Below, piece after piece: positions 1 through 9,989 of a stretch of DNA of 32,563 bases. The translations under genes were made by a program, and so were the position numbers. Each line of letters opens with the position of its first letter. The stretch's first letter is position 1. The DNA comes from Gnetum montanum. Taxonomy: Eukaryota; Streptophyta; Gnetopsida; Gnetales; Gnetaceae. Location of the stretch: assembly GCA_015680685.1 (NCBI GenBank), contig MNCI01008938.1, forward strand, positions 5,236 through 37,798, in the 5' to 3' direction. Under the pieces are notes generated by a model. It was given only the letters and a program-made list of their open reading frames with translations. It searched no databases and was not told the origin of the DNA.

Positions 1-221
1 ATTGCGTACTCCAACCTTCATTTTCATATAATTTGTTGGTTCTCCAATGAATTGCCTCACTAGATGTGGCATTATCGTAGTCTCGTAGGAGAGGCATGGT
101 TGTGAAATTGTGTGTGAATTTGTATGTGAATTTTTGTAATTATTTCTTCCTAAAAGATATATATCGTTAATTCCTATACAATGACCTTGTATGATATAAC
201 TAATCTAGATAACTAGCACTG
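1..221 (-). other. Leader region of a minus-strand LTR retroelement, cut by the window edge
   Basis: This stretch lies internal to the primer-binding site and LTR that follow it, so on the minus strand it is the untranslated leader of an element whose gag-pol would be to the left of the window. It is AT-rich and I see no reading frame in it. The assignment rests on position only. Confidence 0.55.
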
Positions 222-239
222 TCCCTGACAACGGTGCCA
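222..239 (-). promoter_or_regulatory. Primer-binding site, tRNA-Asp type
   Basis: Read on the plus strand, these 18 bases match the 3' end of plant tRNA-Asp(GTC) at 15 of 18 positions, and all three differences are transitions. One base separates it from the LTR end that starts with TGATGAGTGG at 241. A tRNA-Asp primer is usual for plant Athila/Tat gypsy elements. It fixes the LTR at 241 as a 5' LTR on the minus strand. Confidence 0.75.
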
Positions 240-240
240 A

Positions 241-632
241 TGATGAGTGGTGAGGTACCCCTACACTCAACCATACGAATACAAGTGTTTCACACATGAT
301 CCAGTCGAACTTCGCAAACCGACTAGTTGTGGTATCCAAATAGTTACTCGTAGATCGCAGTTCGTTGTCTTCCCACCTAGACTAATATTGGCTTTGTCAC
401 GTATGGTTCAGTCTAGAGTGAGGTGTATGATGTGTTCCTACACTAATGCTACTCCTGGGTATGATGGGAAATAATATCAACTAAACTAGGAGAGAGAGTG
501 AGTGAGAGAATCTAAACTAGCCTAAGTGTGATGAGCATCCGTTCCTTAATCATCCATACACATATTGGACCTCATGCACGACTACCACTAGGATTCCCTA
601 GTGCATGGCCTAGGTATGCTATTGGGTTACCA
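241..632 (-). repeat. Truncated LTR (3' end portion) of a minus-strand gypsy element
   Basis: It begins TGATGAGTGGTGAGGTACCC and follows the same sequence as the LTR ends at 28871 and 29456, and as the reverse complement of the ends of the LTRs finishing at 5011 and 14517. Similarity continues through the block near 530-630, which matches 29155-29260 ('gagcatccgttcctt', 'gactaccact', 'ggttacc'). It then stops abruptly at about 632, where E2 gag sequence takes over. The U3 part, with TATA box and palindrome, is missing. Confidence 0.75.
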
Positions 633-740
633 AAGGGGTAAGGGTAAAGATCATAGAAGAATCAAGAGAGCATAGTAGTAATTGTAACCATTAGAGGTAG
701 AAAGAAGTTGAACATGCCTACCAAAGGGGTAAGGGCAAAG
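628..740 (+). repeat. 22-bp direct repeat at the LTR/gag junction (templated filler)
   Basis: A 22-base string containing 'ccaaaggggtaaggg' occurs at 628-649 and again at 719-740 with one difference, 91 bp apart. The downstream copy is in its proper place in E2 gag, since the E1 counterpart is near 6890-6910. The upstream copy lies exactly between the last recognisable LTR base and the point where gag homology starts (about 657), so it looks like filler copied from nearby during end joining. Confidence 0.6.
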
Positions 741-1310
741 CTACTACAATAGAACAAGTTTTGGATACAAAATCAGAAGATGATAGTGGTGTGACATCTA
801 CCAATGGTGGGTGGAGACAGAGCCTTGTTGTGTGAAACTTACAAGAGTCTAGGATGTATGTGCTAAATCCTAGACTGACAAGAAGGCAAGCACCAGAAGA
901 TTGCCTTATCCTCAAGGCAATCCAAGGTAGTTCCACCGACAACAACAAGCTTATTATACAAGTGGAGCTCCACCATAATTGTATGAGCAGTACCAATAAT
1001 GGCAACACCCATAGTCATGGGGGATGCCACCACCAAGGCAACAATACCCTTACAGGCAGCTAGATCCATATGGATACTATGTTTAGTAACCGATGTCTCC
1101 ACCTGATTCTTCTAGTCACACTTCTTTTCAGCACCACTACTACCCTCTAAAATATCATAAAACTCATTCCTCATCTACTAGAGGGGAAACCCCATATCCA
1201 TATCATCCTTCTCATCCTTTAGCACATGCTCCTCCACCCTCCACCCATTTACATCTTGCTCCATCTATGCAAGGAAAAATTCCACCACAACCATAACAAT
1301 GTAATGCTAC
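657..1310 (+). pseudogene. E2 gag C-terminal remnant
   Basis: It aligns with the C-terminal part of E1 gag (6835-7450): first the Lys-rich stretch near 'aaggggtaagggcaaag', then a Gln/Pro-rich region. The best preserved piece is an open frame at 1093-1296, rich in Pro, His, Tyr and Ser, ending in a segment like QGKIPPQP that corresponds to the GELSTQP end in E1. Several stops and frameshifts break it. No CCHC zinc knuckle is visible. It would have been the disordered tail of the capsid/nucleocapsid polyprotein. Confidence 0.65.
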
Positions 1311-1485
1311 TAAGGCTGTCAACTTACAGGCAGCTTTCCAACTGAATGGTTTGAAACCTAGATCCTAAAAATGACCATTCTTCTAATCCAACAATCCTCT
1401 AAATTCTTCATAAAATAATGCAAATGGCCACCCTATCTCTTCATCATCCTCTACATTAAATCCTTTTGAGAGCCCTTCAAACCAA

Positions 1486-2100
1486 ATGCCTCCTAAGATC
1501 AACACTATCATGTTAAACCGTACTATATCTGATTGGATCAAGGCTGGCAACCTTTCTAGGAAAAGATTTAACCCTAGAAGTCCTCTCATCTACTTGCAGA
1601 TTACTGGACATTTGCCATGCAAGGCTCTTCTGAATTCAAGGTCTAGTTTTAATCTAATTTTCCATGACATGTACAAAGTAGTGAACCTATCACCTCTTAA
1701 GAATAACAATATCCATCTAGAATTGGCAGACCAGTCAATCATTGTTCCTTTGGGACTTATGGAGGACATTTGACCACTACTTGTGGGTGGTCCTTCCCTA
1801 CCTATTTTTTGGTGATTAAGGTTGAAAATTGCAAGGGAGACTTTCCAATTATTATGGGAACAGCATGATTGAGCATTATTGATGCACGAATGGGCATCAG
1901 AGATCTCTCCTTGGAAATTTTCAAGGAACATGAATTTGGAAAGATCAAGAAAAAGAGAGTTCCATGCATCGCATATAGTGATACTAGGTGCAAATTTGTG
2001 TAGAAACTCTAGTCTATCAAAAGCAGATCCATCAAAACATGCAAAAAGTGTGTAGATGAATTTTAAGTTCAAAGGTGCCTGTATGTAGTAGTCATAAAAC
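1486..2100 (+). pseudogene. E2 aspartic protease remnant
   Basis: An open frame at 1486-1773 reads ...SPLIYLQITGHLPCKALL..., then a damaged active-site loop where the catalytic Asp is Asn and the Gly of the D-S-G type motif is Arg. It continues with an ELADQSIIVPLGLMEDI segment typical of the retropepsin linked to plant gypsy pol. After 1773 the frame shifts, and matching sequence runs to about 2100 in other frames. Loss of both active-site residues shows the copy is dead. E1 has the same domain at 7690-8157. Confidence 0.75.
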
Positions 2101-2295
2101 AAGAGGGTACCCAGTGGCTAACCACTAATCTTAGAAGTAGCACACTTTGCATGGAACCTACTAAGAGCCTAACATGTGTCTATGTTGAAGGCATGGATAA
2201 ACTAGAGCAAGTTCATCACTAGCTCTCTAATCATGCAAATGATGATACCAATTAGGGAGAGTTGAAAATTCCTAAAAATTTTAAACAAGAGCCCT

Positions 2296-3290
2296 GAGAG
2301 TTGAAAACTCTACCTACCAACATGGAGTATGCATTTTTGAAAAATGACAAACTGATAATAATTAATGCTAATCTTTCTCTTGAACAAAAACAGATATTGT
2401 TGAAGGTGGTCAACAAATAGCAAATAGTCTATACTTTGTCATATCCTAAACTCATAGGGATTGATCCTAGGATATGCTAGTATTGTATCTACACTGATCC
2501 AACCATGAAGCTAAAGAGGCAATTGCAGCGATGGTTAAACTCCAAATTGAAGTAGATCATTAAAGAGGAAATCAAATAACTCCTCAAGGTGGGGTTTATG
2601 TATCCCATTGTGGATAGTGAGTGCGTTAGTCCACTCGTGATTATGCCAAAGAAAGGTGGCAAGTGGCAAGTTTGCACAACTTTCGACTATTGAATATGGC
2701 AACATTCAAAGATCACTTTCCATTGTCATTTGTAGATCAAGTGTTAAATACTATATCTGGGCATTAATATTATAGCTCTTTGGATGGTTATAGTGGCTAT
2801 AACCAAATTAAGATCGTGCCAAAGCATTAGAGCAAAACAACATTCACAAGTCCCTGAGAGACTTTTGCATATTGAAAGATGCCTTTTGGTCTATGCAATG
2901 CTCCTGCAACATTTCAACGCTAGGTCCTAAGCATTTTTGAGCAAAAATTGGTTGCAAGGTGAAAGTCTTCATTGATAACTTCTCTACATATGGTGCTACA
3001 TTTGAGCAAGCCTTGGACTGCCTTCAGCAAGTGCTTAAAAGACGTGTGAAGATGAATCTTTAGCTTAATTGGTAGAAAAGCCATCTAATGATCCAGGAGG
3101 GCATTGTACTAGGGCACAGAATTTCGTAGGCAAGGATTGAGGTGGACCCTGAAAAGATTAGGGTCATCCAAGGAATAACTCACCAACTGGAAACAATTAA
3201 ATATGTTTGATCATTTCTTGGATACACTAGCTATTATCGATGATTAATAGAAAATTTCTCTAAGATGGTAAAACCATTGGTCAAGCTAAC
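2296..3290 (+). pseudogene. E2 reverse transcriptase remnant
   Basis: The start matches the E1 linker and RT (LKTLPTNMEYAFLKN against LKTLPTGMEYVFLKN). A palm/fingers segment PLVIMPKKGGKWQVC follows near 2630-2680, with multiple shifts after it. The polymerase motif near 2970-2990 reads VFIDNFSTYG, so the second Asp of the usual DD pair is Asn. The connection region continues as QEGIVLGHRIS and IEVDPEKIRVIQGIT. Stop codons near 3060-3083 sit where relatives have Gln or Trp. Confidence 0.85.
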
Positions 3291-3795
3291 AAAGAAAGAT
3301 GTTGCATTCATCTAGACTAAGGAATGCAAAAATGCATTCTAGAGGCTCAAGCAGAAGCTCATAGAGACTCTAATTCTACGAGCACCTGACTAGTCCAAAA
3401 CATTTCATATCATGATAGATGCATCAAATTATGCCTTGGGATCCATGCTTACATAGTTAGATGATAAGAAATGTTCATATTAAATCCACTACGCAAGTCA
3501 AAACATTGTGGGCCCACCATTTAATTACACCATAACAAAGAAAGAACTAATGGCGATGGTGTATGCTCTAGAGAAGTTCATGCACTATGTGCTTGGATAC
3601 AAAGTATTTGTGCATACAGACCATAGTGCAATTCACTTCTCGATGAACAAGCCAATGGTGAGACCTCATGTCATACAATGGTTGGTGATCTTGCAGGAAT
3701 TTGATCTAACGATGGTATATTGAAAGGAAACTAAGAATGTGGTCACTGACCACTTGTCTCAGTTACGATGAGACAATAAAGAGGAGGAAAGCTCA
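3291..3795 (+). pseudogene. E2 RNase H remnant
   Basis: It contains DASNYALGSML near 3420-3450 with the first acidic residue. The open frame at 3508-3723 holds ITKKELMAMVYALEKF, HYVLGYKVFVHTDHSAIHF and VIQWLVILQEFDLTMVY. The HTDH motif with its Asp is intact here, although it is lost in E1. A stop follows where relatives continue, then a VVTDHLSQLR-like segment to 3770. This is the standard gypsy RNase H that degrades the RNA strand during reverse transcription. A frame break before 3508 makes it non-functional. Confidence 0.85.
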
Positions 3796-4157
3796 CTATC
3801 TGATCAGTTTCCTAGTGAACCCCTCTTTGCTGGGGCTATAACTGAACAATTCCCCACTGAGCCTAAATGGTACAATGGCATTCTCACCTATCTTCTCACT
3901 TAAGAGATGCCACAAGAGTTGGACCATCAGAAGAAACAACAATTTCTTCATCAAGTCAAATGCTTCATGGAAATCAATAGACATCTTTACAAGGTGTGCA
4001 CCAATGGCATGGTTCATTGGTGTATACCTTATGTTGATCAATTGCATGTTCTCCAAGATGCTCATGAGGGTTCTTGTGGGGGCCACTATGCTAGAAGACA
4101 CATTGCCATTAAGATCTTGATGGCAGGTTATTATGGGCCAACCATCTTCTGGGACAC
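3796..4157 (+). pseudogene. E2 integrase, N-terminal part (interrupted by E1)
   Basis: The frame at 3907-4157 reads through NRHLYKVCTNGMVHWCIPYVDQLHVLQDAHEG, then GGHYARRHIAIKILMAGYYGPTIFWDT, where E1 begins. These are the linker and the His half of the HHCC zinc-binding domain. The Cys half lies 10.4 kb away at 14518 onward. E1 sequence 10090-10330 gives the uninterrupted arrangement for comparison. Confidence 0.85.
4153..4157. repeat. Target-site duplication of E1, left copy (gacac)
   Basis: gacac lies directly before the LTR start at 4158, and gacat lies directly after the LTR end at 14517. This is a 5-bp duplication with one transition, the size made by Ty3/gypsy integrases. Removing E1 and one copy joins the two halves of the E2 integrase zinc finger, in register with E1 10300-10330. 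Confidence 0.85.
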
Positions 4158-4195
4158 TAATAAATCATGTTTTTTATACACTCTGATATCAAGGT

Positions 4196-4227
4196 GGCCA
4201 CGATATTGCATACCCGATATTGTGGCC
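4196..4227. promoter_or_regulatory. U3 palindrome of the E1 5' LTR
   Basis: The 32 bases form an inverted repeat with GGCCAC at one end and GTGGCC at the other and a core of two ATAT blocks. It lies about 50 bp before the TATA box. The 3' LTR has a 32-bp palindrome at the same place (13701-13732) with a different sequence. It may be a site for a dimeric regulator, and its function is unknown. Confidence 0.6.
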
Positions 4228-4274
4228 CAAGATGCAATATCATACATTTGATATCGCAAAGTTACTCCTGGGTC

Positions 4275-4282
4275 TATAAATA
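4275..4282 (+). promoter_or_regulatory. LTR TATA box (E1 5' LTR)
   Basis: TATAAATA occurs at the same place in all promoter-containing LTRs of the window: 13780-13787, 20847-20854, and 30311-30318 on the minus strand. An AATAAA signal follows about 180 bp later in each plus-strand copy (4453, 13958, 21024), as expected for U3-R order. Confidence 0.75.
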
Positions 4283-5012
4283 CAGCCCCTGAGCACATGA
4301 TTAAGAGTAGTTTCTAGCAGTCAAGTAGCAAAACTCTTGCATTTTGTCCATTTGAAAGTTAGAATATTTTCCAAGTTCCCACAATAGGAGGTCTAAGTAT
4401 GAATGGATCTTTATTCAAGCATCGATGTACCTGAACATACCATTGTGTTGGCAATAAAGATGAACTCTTTAATTCATCCTTACAGCACTTGAAACTTTCT
4501 TTCTTATGCATTTATCTATTGTGAGTTCATGCAATTTACATTAATGTTGTTTATGCAATAATTAATTTTTATTAATCAAGCAACTCATTAAAATACACAA
4601 GCACAACCCCTTCAAACATATGTGTGACACTTAGTAACTCAGAAATGATTAGTGTTTAACAACCTAGCAGTGTTTACACAAAGTTCAGGATGTGTCTGGG
4701 AAGTGGGAACAGTTACTTGTGTTAGGCTAGAGTAGACCATAGTTTACTTAACATTCAATCACTTTTACTTTCATTCTTGTTCTAGGCAAACAATTTGATA
4801 AAACACATAATAATAAAAATATTACACCTTAGTCACACTTAACCATACAATTGCATCCCCAAGTGGGACTAGGAAGACAATGAATAGATAACATGCATGC
4901 ACTATTTAGCTCTAGCGTACTTAGTAATTATAGTCTACGAAATCCGACCAGATCGCACATGAATGTCTGTGATTCGTATGGTTGGGCATAGGGGTACCTC
5001 GCTGCTTATCAT

Positions 5013-5030
5013 TGGCATCATTGTCAAAGA
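5013..5030 (+). promoter_or_regulatory. E1 primer-binding site, tRNA-Asp type, decayed
   Basis: One base after the LTR end, TGGCATCATTGTCAAAGA aligns with the complement of plant tRNA-Asp 3' end at 11 of 18 positions, and all seven differences are transitions. The better preserved site at 222-239 supports this reading. It is where minus-strand DNA synthesis would have started. Confidence 0.75.
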
Positions 5031-5425
5031 CTGTAGTTCTACGTGCACTATCTAAACCAAGTGAAACTTAGCAACCTTGTTGTTCGAACCCTAACAGTCA
5101 AATCTTGCAAAAAGAAAAATTATTATTATTATTAAATTGAACCTTAACTACACACTACCTATAAGTTCATTAACACAAAATTTCTTCTTCGCACAAGAGC
5201 CCATCTCTACCCAAGGTAGTCCAAGTGCCTCAGTAATACTGAGTGGTATATGCTCATCCCGATGAGTATGTACCTGACTTTAGCTTCATCTTGCATCAAG
5301 ATGAACTGTTGTGATGGTGCAATATAGAAGGCAATATTGTGTTGCCACCTAACCGATCTGTTTCAGCAATGCTCTAATTAATGCTTGCATGACACGAGCT
5401 TCAACATCTTCATGGAGAATATAAG
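5031..5425 (+). other. E1 leader between PBS and gag
   Basis: Non-coding, AT-rich sequence with a short ATT trinucleotide run near 5120-5135. No splice donor or packaging signal can be named from sequence alone. The first usable gag ATG is taken at 5426. Confidence 0.6.
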
Positions 5426-6640
5426 ATGCGAGATCCCAACTCAAGGGATTATCATCTCACTGGTGCACAAAGGTTAAGGGATCGTCAACTAGAGCACCAA
5501 CATAAGCTTGTGAAGGACAAAGGGTCAAATACTTTTCCACCTCCTATTGGCCCATTTGATAGAGGTGACCACTTCTTTAGTGATTCTTCTCTCTTTGACT
5601 TTGTTCAAAGAGCCCTCAACCAGAATGTACAATCCACAATTCATAATCCAGGTTCTGGTCAAAATAGATCTAATGACAAAAATGGATCCAAAGAGGCAAG
5701 TCAAGATAAGGGGAAAAAATAAGATACGATCACGATCATGGTCACGAGCATCAAAGGAAGGGTGACAGGTGTTAGCATGGAGCAAGTCCCCCTTCTTCTT
5801 CCCCTTCATCATCTTCTTCTTCTTCTTCATTTGGCTCAAATCATGGTCACAGAAGAAATAACTATGATGGAGGGGACCAACAGGACCAAAACAACAGAAG
5901 GGACTATGAGGACAATCGTGACCAAAGACATGGGCAATCCTAAGAGGCCCATCATCAAGAAAGAAGGGTTAGTAGAGAGCATCGTAAGCACCATCACCAT
6001 GGCCCTGATGAACCTCTACTTACCACTCGAGGCATGTTGAATATTGCAAAGGCTGTGAGGATTCCAACAAGGCATGTGAAAGATAGCAAAATAAAAAGGC
6101 TGAACATGAGCAACATCCCTCGATTTGAGGGAGGATATGATGCTAATTTGCAAAATCATCTTCAAGCCTTCTAAGATGCATGTGCCTTGCAAAATATTGA
6201 AAATGATTGGTAGAAGTTGAAATTATTTCTAAGGACACTCATAAAGGAAGTAGAAAATTGGTATTGATCCTTGGAACCAAAATCAATTAAGCGATGGAGT
6301 ATGATGTTGGAATTGTTCAATGACAAATATCAAATGTACTCCTGAGTATTCAATCTACGGAACCAAATTCAAGCGTGAAAACAAGAAAATCATGAGCCCT
6401 TGGATGTTGCTATTGGCCAATACTACTCTCTATTACATAGGTGCCCTAGCCACATATACTCTCAACTTGATCAACTTTGCCATATCATAGACATGTTGCA
6501 TTTTGAAATAAGGAAAACCCTTGGCGTCTATGCTCAAGGAAGATTGACAGAGTTAAGCACCTATCAGATTCAAAAGTTAATTGAGTAGGTAGCCAAAGAG
6601 GAGGGAGAATTGAGAAAATGAGAAAGTGCAGAAGAATACA
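5426..6640 (+). pseudogene. E1 gag, N-terminal and capsid part
   Basis: The frame at 5426-5722 starts MRDPNSRDYHLTG and is acidic/basic and polar. It ends in a Lys-rich stretch, and the frame then shifts. A charged, Ser- and Asp/Arg-rich linker follows (5790-6010). Then comes RGMLNIAKAVRIPTRHVKDS and a capsid-like stretch with IPRFEGGYDANLQNHL, LKLFLRTLIKEVENWY, MLELFNDKYQMYS and the open frame 6400-6588 (YYSLLHRCPSHIYSQLDQL...). This pattern, with helical Trp/Leu-rich blocks and a late F-x-x-x-Y segment, fits the plant gypsy Retrotrans_gag domain. Several stops sit at Gln or Trp positions. Confidence 0.8.
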
Positions 6641-7480
6641 ACAAGGACCTTTCTATCTAAAAAAGAAGGTTCGATTTTGTGATAGTGAGGATGAATTAAC
6701 TAAAGATGAGGTGGCTAATCAGAAAACCTTGCCACTCCAAAAATTGCAATCTGAAATCACAACTAAGGTTGATCAAATATGGGACTCCATGAACAATAGG
6801 TTTCACACTATCTTAAAAATTACTGAAGAATCTAAGGAGCAAAGTGGTGAACATGAGTGTCGAAGACATAAGGAAGCTAAACATGTCATATCTAAGGGTA
6901 AGGGTAAAATGACTACGGATAGCAACTCAAATGATGATGGTAGGTGTGACGTCTACTTGTATGAACATCCCAAGGGATGTTGCCCAATTGTGTCACACTT
7001 GAAGGAATCGGGGGTGTATGCCTTACATCCATGACTTACACAAAGGCAAACACCCAAAATATTGTCTTATCCACAAGGAAATCCTTGACAGTTCCTTCAA
7101 CCACAACAGTACTATCTAAGTGGAACTCCATCACAACCTTATGAATTGTACCAACAATGGCAGCAACCACAATCATGGGCATTGCCACCTCTAAGGTAGT
7201 AGTACCCTTACTAACAACCAGACCGTTATGGTTACTATGTTCAGCAACCTTCATTTCCATGGGACTCCTTTGGTCATGTTGCTACTTACCAACCTCACCA
7301 CTACCCTCCTGAAGTACACCAATCACCCTATCCAAGGAGGGATGACACCTACTATCCTCATGCACCTCCTATCCTTACACCTATTTCTCCATCTCTTGCA
7401 CAACCACCACCTGCTCCATCCATGTAGGGTGAATTGTCTACCCAACCATAGCAAAGAAACGCTACGAGGGTGATTAACCT
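6618..7480 (+). pseudogene. E1 gag C-terminal part
   Basis: The open frame 6618-7034 encodes a charged region with FCDSEDELTKDEVANQK, a short helix around QIWDSMNNRFHTILK and a Lys-rich segment ISKGKGKMTT. After a shift, a Gln/Pro/Tyr-rich tail follows (7200-7460: PWDSFGHVATYQ, HHYPPEVHQSPYPRRDDTYY, PHAPPILTPISPS). No CCHC knuckle is recognised. The tail is the counterpart of 1093-1296 in E2 and of 32350-32563 (minus strand) in E3, which helps date the E3 deletion to this family. Confidence 0.75.
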
Positions 7481-7689
7481 GTAATTGATTATTCCACCAA
7501 GTGGGTCAAAACCACAAATAAAGAAAAAACCTTTCTTCTAACCGCAATCCACCCAAGCCCTTAGACACATCGATGGTTGGTAACCCTACTCCTCCACCTT
7601 TTTCTATCTCACCTCTACTTAAGTCCCCTTCAAACCAAAATCCCTCTCGAATCCATACTATAATGCTGACCCATGTTGTATCTAACTAA

Positions 7690-8157
7690 ATTTGAGTTGG
7701 TAACTTTCCCAAGAAGTTACCTAATCTTGGGAGTCCCCTAATATATTTGGAAATTGTTGGGAATGAGCCTTGTAAAGCTCTTCTTGACTCTAGTTCCAAT
7801 GTTAATCTGATCTCGCATGAGATGTATACAATGTGGAACCTTCCTCCCTTGAAGAAGAGCAACATCCAACTAGAACTAGTGGACCAGTCTATTACTTTTC
7901 CATTGGGACTAGTAGAGGACATCATAACCACCATCTGTGGGTGGTCATATCCTATTGACTTCCTAGTAATCAAGGTTGAAAACTATAAGGTGGACTTCTC
8001 AATTATTATGGAAAGGACATGGTTAAGCACCATTGATGTCAAAATGGGCATTAGAGATCTTTCCTTGGAGATATCAAAAGAAAATGAGTTTAGAAAGATC
8101 GAGAAGAAGAGGGTTTCATGTATTGCATATAGTGATTCAGGGTGTCATTGTGTGTAG
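7690..8157 (+). pseudogene. E1 aspartic protease
   Basis: The open frame from 7747 reads EIVGNEPCKALLDSSSNVNL, then LELVDQSITFPLGLVEDI and a hydrophobic DFLVIKVENYKVDFSIIM segment, ending at a stop at 8156. The catalytic Asp of the D-S-x motif is present. The usual third residue Gly is Ser. It belongs to the retropepsin fold found before RT in plant gypsy polyproteins, where it processes Gag-Pol. A homologue without the Asp is at 1486-2100. Confidence 0.8.
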
Positions 8158-8415
8158 AAGTTATGGTCAGTAAAGTGAACATCTATCTCCACATGCAAGC
8201 AGTGTGCACTAGAAGTTGAAATCCAAAGATGCTTATACATAGCAACCAAAAAACAAGAAGGCACCCAATGGCTAATAGCTAATTCTGGCAGCAGTCTATT
8301 ATGCATGGAACCTACTAAGGGCCTAACGTACAAATATGTTGCAAGTATGGATGAACTTGAGCAAGTTCATCAATAGCCCTCTAAAGGAGCAAATGATGAT
8401 GTCAATTGGGGACAG

Positions 8416-9540
8416 TTGGAGATTCCTAACAATTTTATACAAGAACCCCTTAAACTAAAGACACTACCAACTGGAATGGAGTATGTATTCTTGAAAAATG
8501 GAAGGCTAATCATCATTAATGCTAAGTTTGTTGTAGAACAAAAGAGAATGTTGATAAAATTTGTGGAAAAATGGTCAGCAGCATTTTCTTGGTCATATTC
8601 TAAGCTCATTGAGATAGATCCAAGAATATGTTAGCACTAAATATACATGAGCCCTGTTGTTAAGCCAAAATAATAGCTGTAGCGGCATTTGAATCCCAAA
8701 TTAAAGTAGATTGTCAAAGAGGAGATTGAATAACTCCTCAAGGCGAGATTCATCTACCTTGTCATAGATAGTAAGTGGGTCAGTCCACTCATGATCATAC
8801 CCAAGAAAGAAGGCAAATGGCGGGTGTGTATCGACTTTCAGCTGCTCAACATGGCAACTTTCAAAGATCCTTTTCCGTTGCCTTTTGTCAACCAAGTGCT
8901 AGACACCATTTCTGAGCATAGTTATTACAACTTTCTGGACGACTACAGTGGCTATAACCAAATCCAAATTGCACTAGAGGACCAGGTGAAGATGACCTTC
9001 ACAAGTCCTTGGGGGACTTTTGCTTATCATCAAATGCCATTTGGTTTATGTAATGCCCTGGCACGTTCTAACGATTAGTTCTCAGCATCTTCCAACAATA
9101 AATTGATAACAGGGTAGAAGTCTTCATGGATGATTTTTCTACCTACGGAGCTACGTTCAAGCAAGCCCTAAACCATCTTGAGCAAGTGTTGAAGAGATGT
9201 GTCAAAACAAACCTCCAGCTCAATTAGCAAAAGAGCCATCTTATGGTCCAAGAATGCATAGTCTTGGGGCACCGTATTTCAAAAGCAGGAATTGAGGTGG
9301 ACCCTTAAAAAATAAGGGCATTCAAGGAATAACCCACCAACCCAAAACAGTTAAATTTCTTGGTCATACTGGCTACTATCTGTAATTCATTGAGAATTTT
9401 TTCAAAATCACCAAGTTGTTGGTGGAATTAACAAAGAAGGATGCATCATTTATTTGGACCCCTACATGTGAAATAGCATTTGAGCAATTGAAGCAGAAGC
9501 TTGTTGATCCTAATTCTTCAAGCACCCGATTGGTCTAGAC
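8416..9540 (+). pseudogene. E1 reverse transcriptase
   Basis: A linker frame (8416-8634) leads to the open frame 8791-9078. That frame has the fingers/palm sequence IIPKKEGKWRVCIDFQLLNM, FPLPFVNQVLDTISEHSYY, FLDDYSGYNQIQIALEDQ and MTFTSPWGTFAYHQMPFGLC. A frameshift near 9065 separates this from the catalytic motif VFMDDFSTYG near 9125-9150, in which both Asp are kept. After it come ATFKQALNHLEQVLKRC and IVLGHRISKAGIEVDP. Motif wording (PFGLCNA, FMDDF.YG, GIEVD) is most like Athila/Tat lineage RTs. Stops replace Gln/Trp near 9228 and further on. Confidence 0.9.
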
Positions 9541-9930
9541 CGTTTCATGTGATGACTGATGCATCAAATTATGCTTTGGGGCATTGGTTACGTAGATGGA
9601 TGATTAAAAATATCCATATTACATTCACTACTCAAGGTGAAGCATTGCAGGTGCACAACTGAACTACACCACCACAAAAAAGGAGTTGATGGCAGTGGTG
9701 TTCACCTTAGAGAAGTACAAGCACTATGTGCTTAGCTATAAAGTGTTTGTACATACAAATCATAGTGTCATTCAATTTCTAATGAATAAACCAATGGTGA
9801 GCCCTCATGTCATACGGTGGCTCATGATTTTGCAAGAGTTCGATCTCACGATGGTAGATCGAAAAGGTGTGGAGAATGTGATCTTGGATCACTTATTGAG
9901 ACTAAAATGGGACAACAAGGAGAAAGAGAG
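9540..9930 (+). pseudogene. E1 RNase H
   Basis: It begins with FHVMTDASNYALG, holding the first acidic residue, then shifts frame. The open frame from 9686 gives MAVVFTLEKYKHYVLSYKVF, then VHTNHSVIQFLMNKPMV, IRWLMILQEFDLTMVDRKG and VENVILDHLLRLKWD. The Asp of the usual H-T-D-H motif is Asn, so one metal ligand is lost. E2 keeps that residue (HTDH near 3620). Confidence 0.88.
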
Positions 9931-9989
9931 CTCCTTATCTAATCAATTCTCTAATGAATCTCTCCATGCAGGGGCTATTAATGCACAAA

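Larger units (their letters stand above)
4158..5011 (+). repeat. E1 5' LTR (854 bp)
   Basis: It starts TAATAAATCATG, where the canonical TG has become TA, and ends ...GCTTATCA. U3 holds a 32-bp palindrome at 4196-4227 and TATAAATA at 4275-4282. AATAAA at 4453-4458 lies beside the R region. It matches the 3' LTR at 13663-14517 along its whole length. Its last 50 bases are the reverse complement of the LTR ends found at 241, 28871 and 29456, so all belong to one superfamily of elements. Confidence 0.92.

Noticed and set aside
718-1102. Minus-strand frames opposite the E2 gag tail
   Set aside because: Shadows of the low-complexity Pro/Gln-rich gag region; no similarity to known proteins was recognised.
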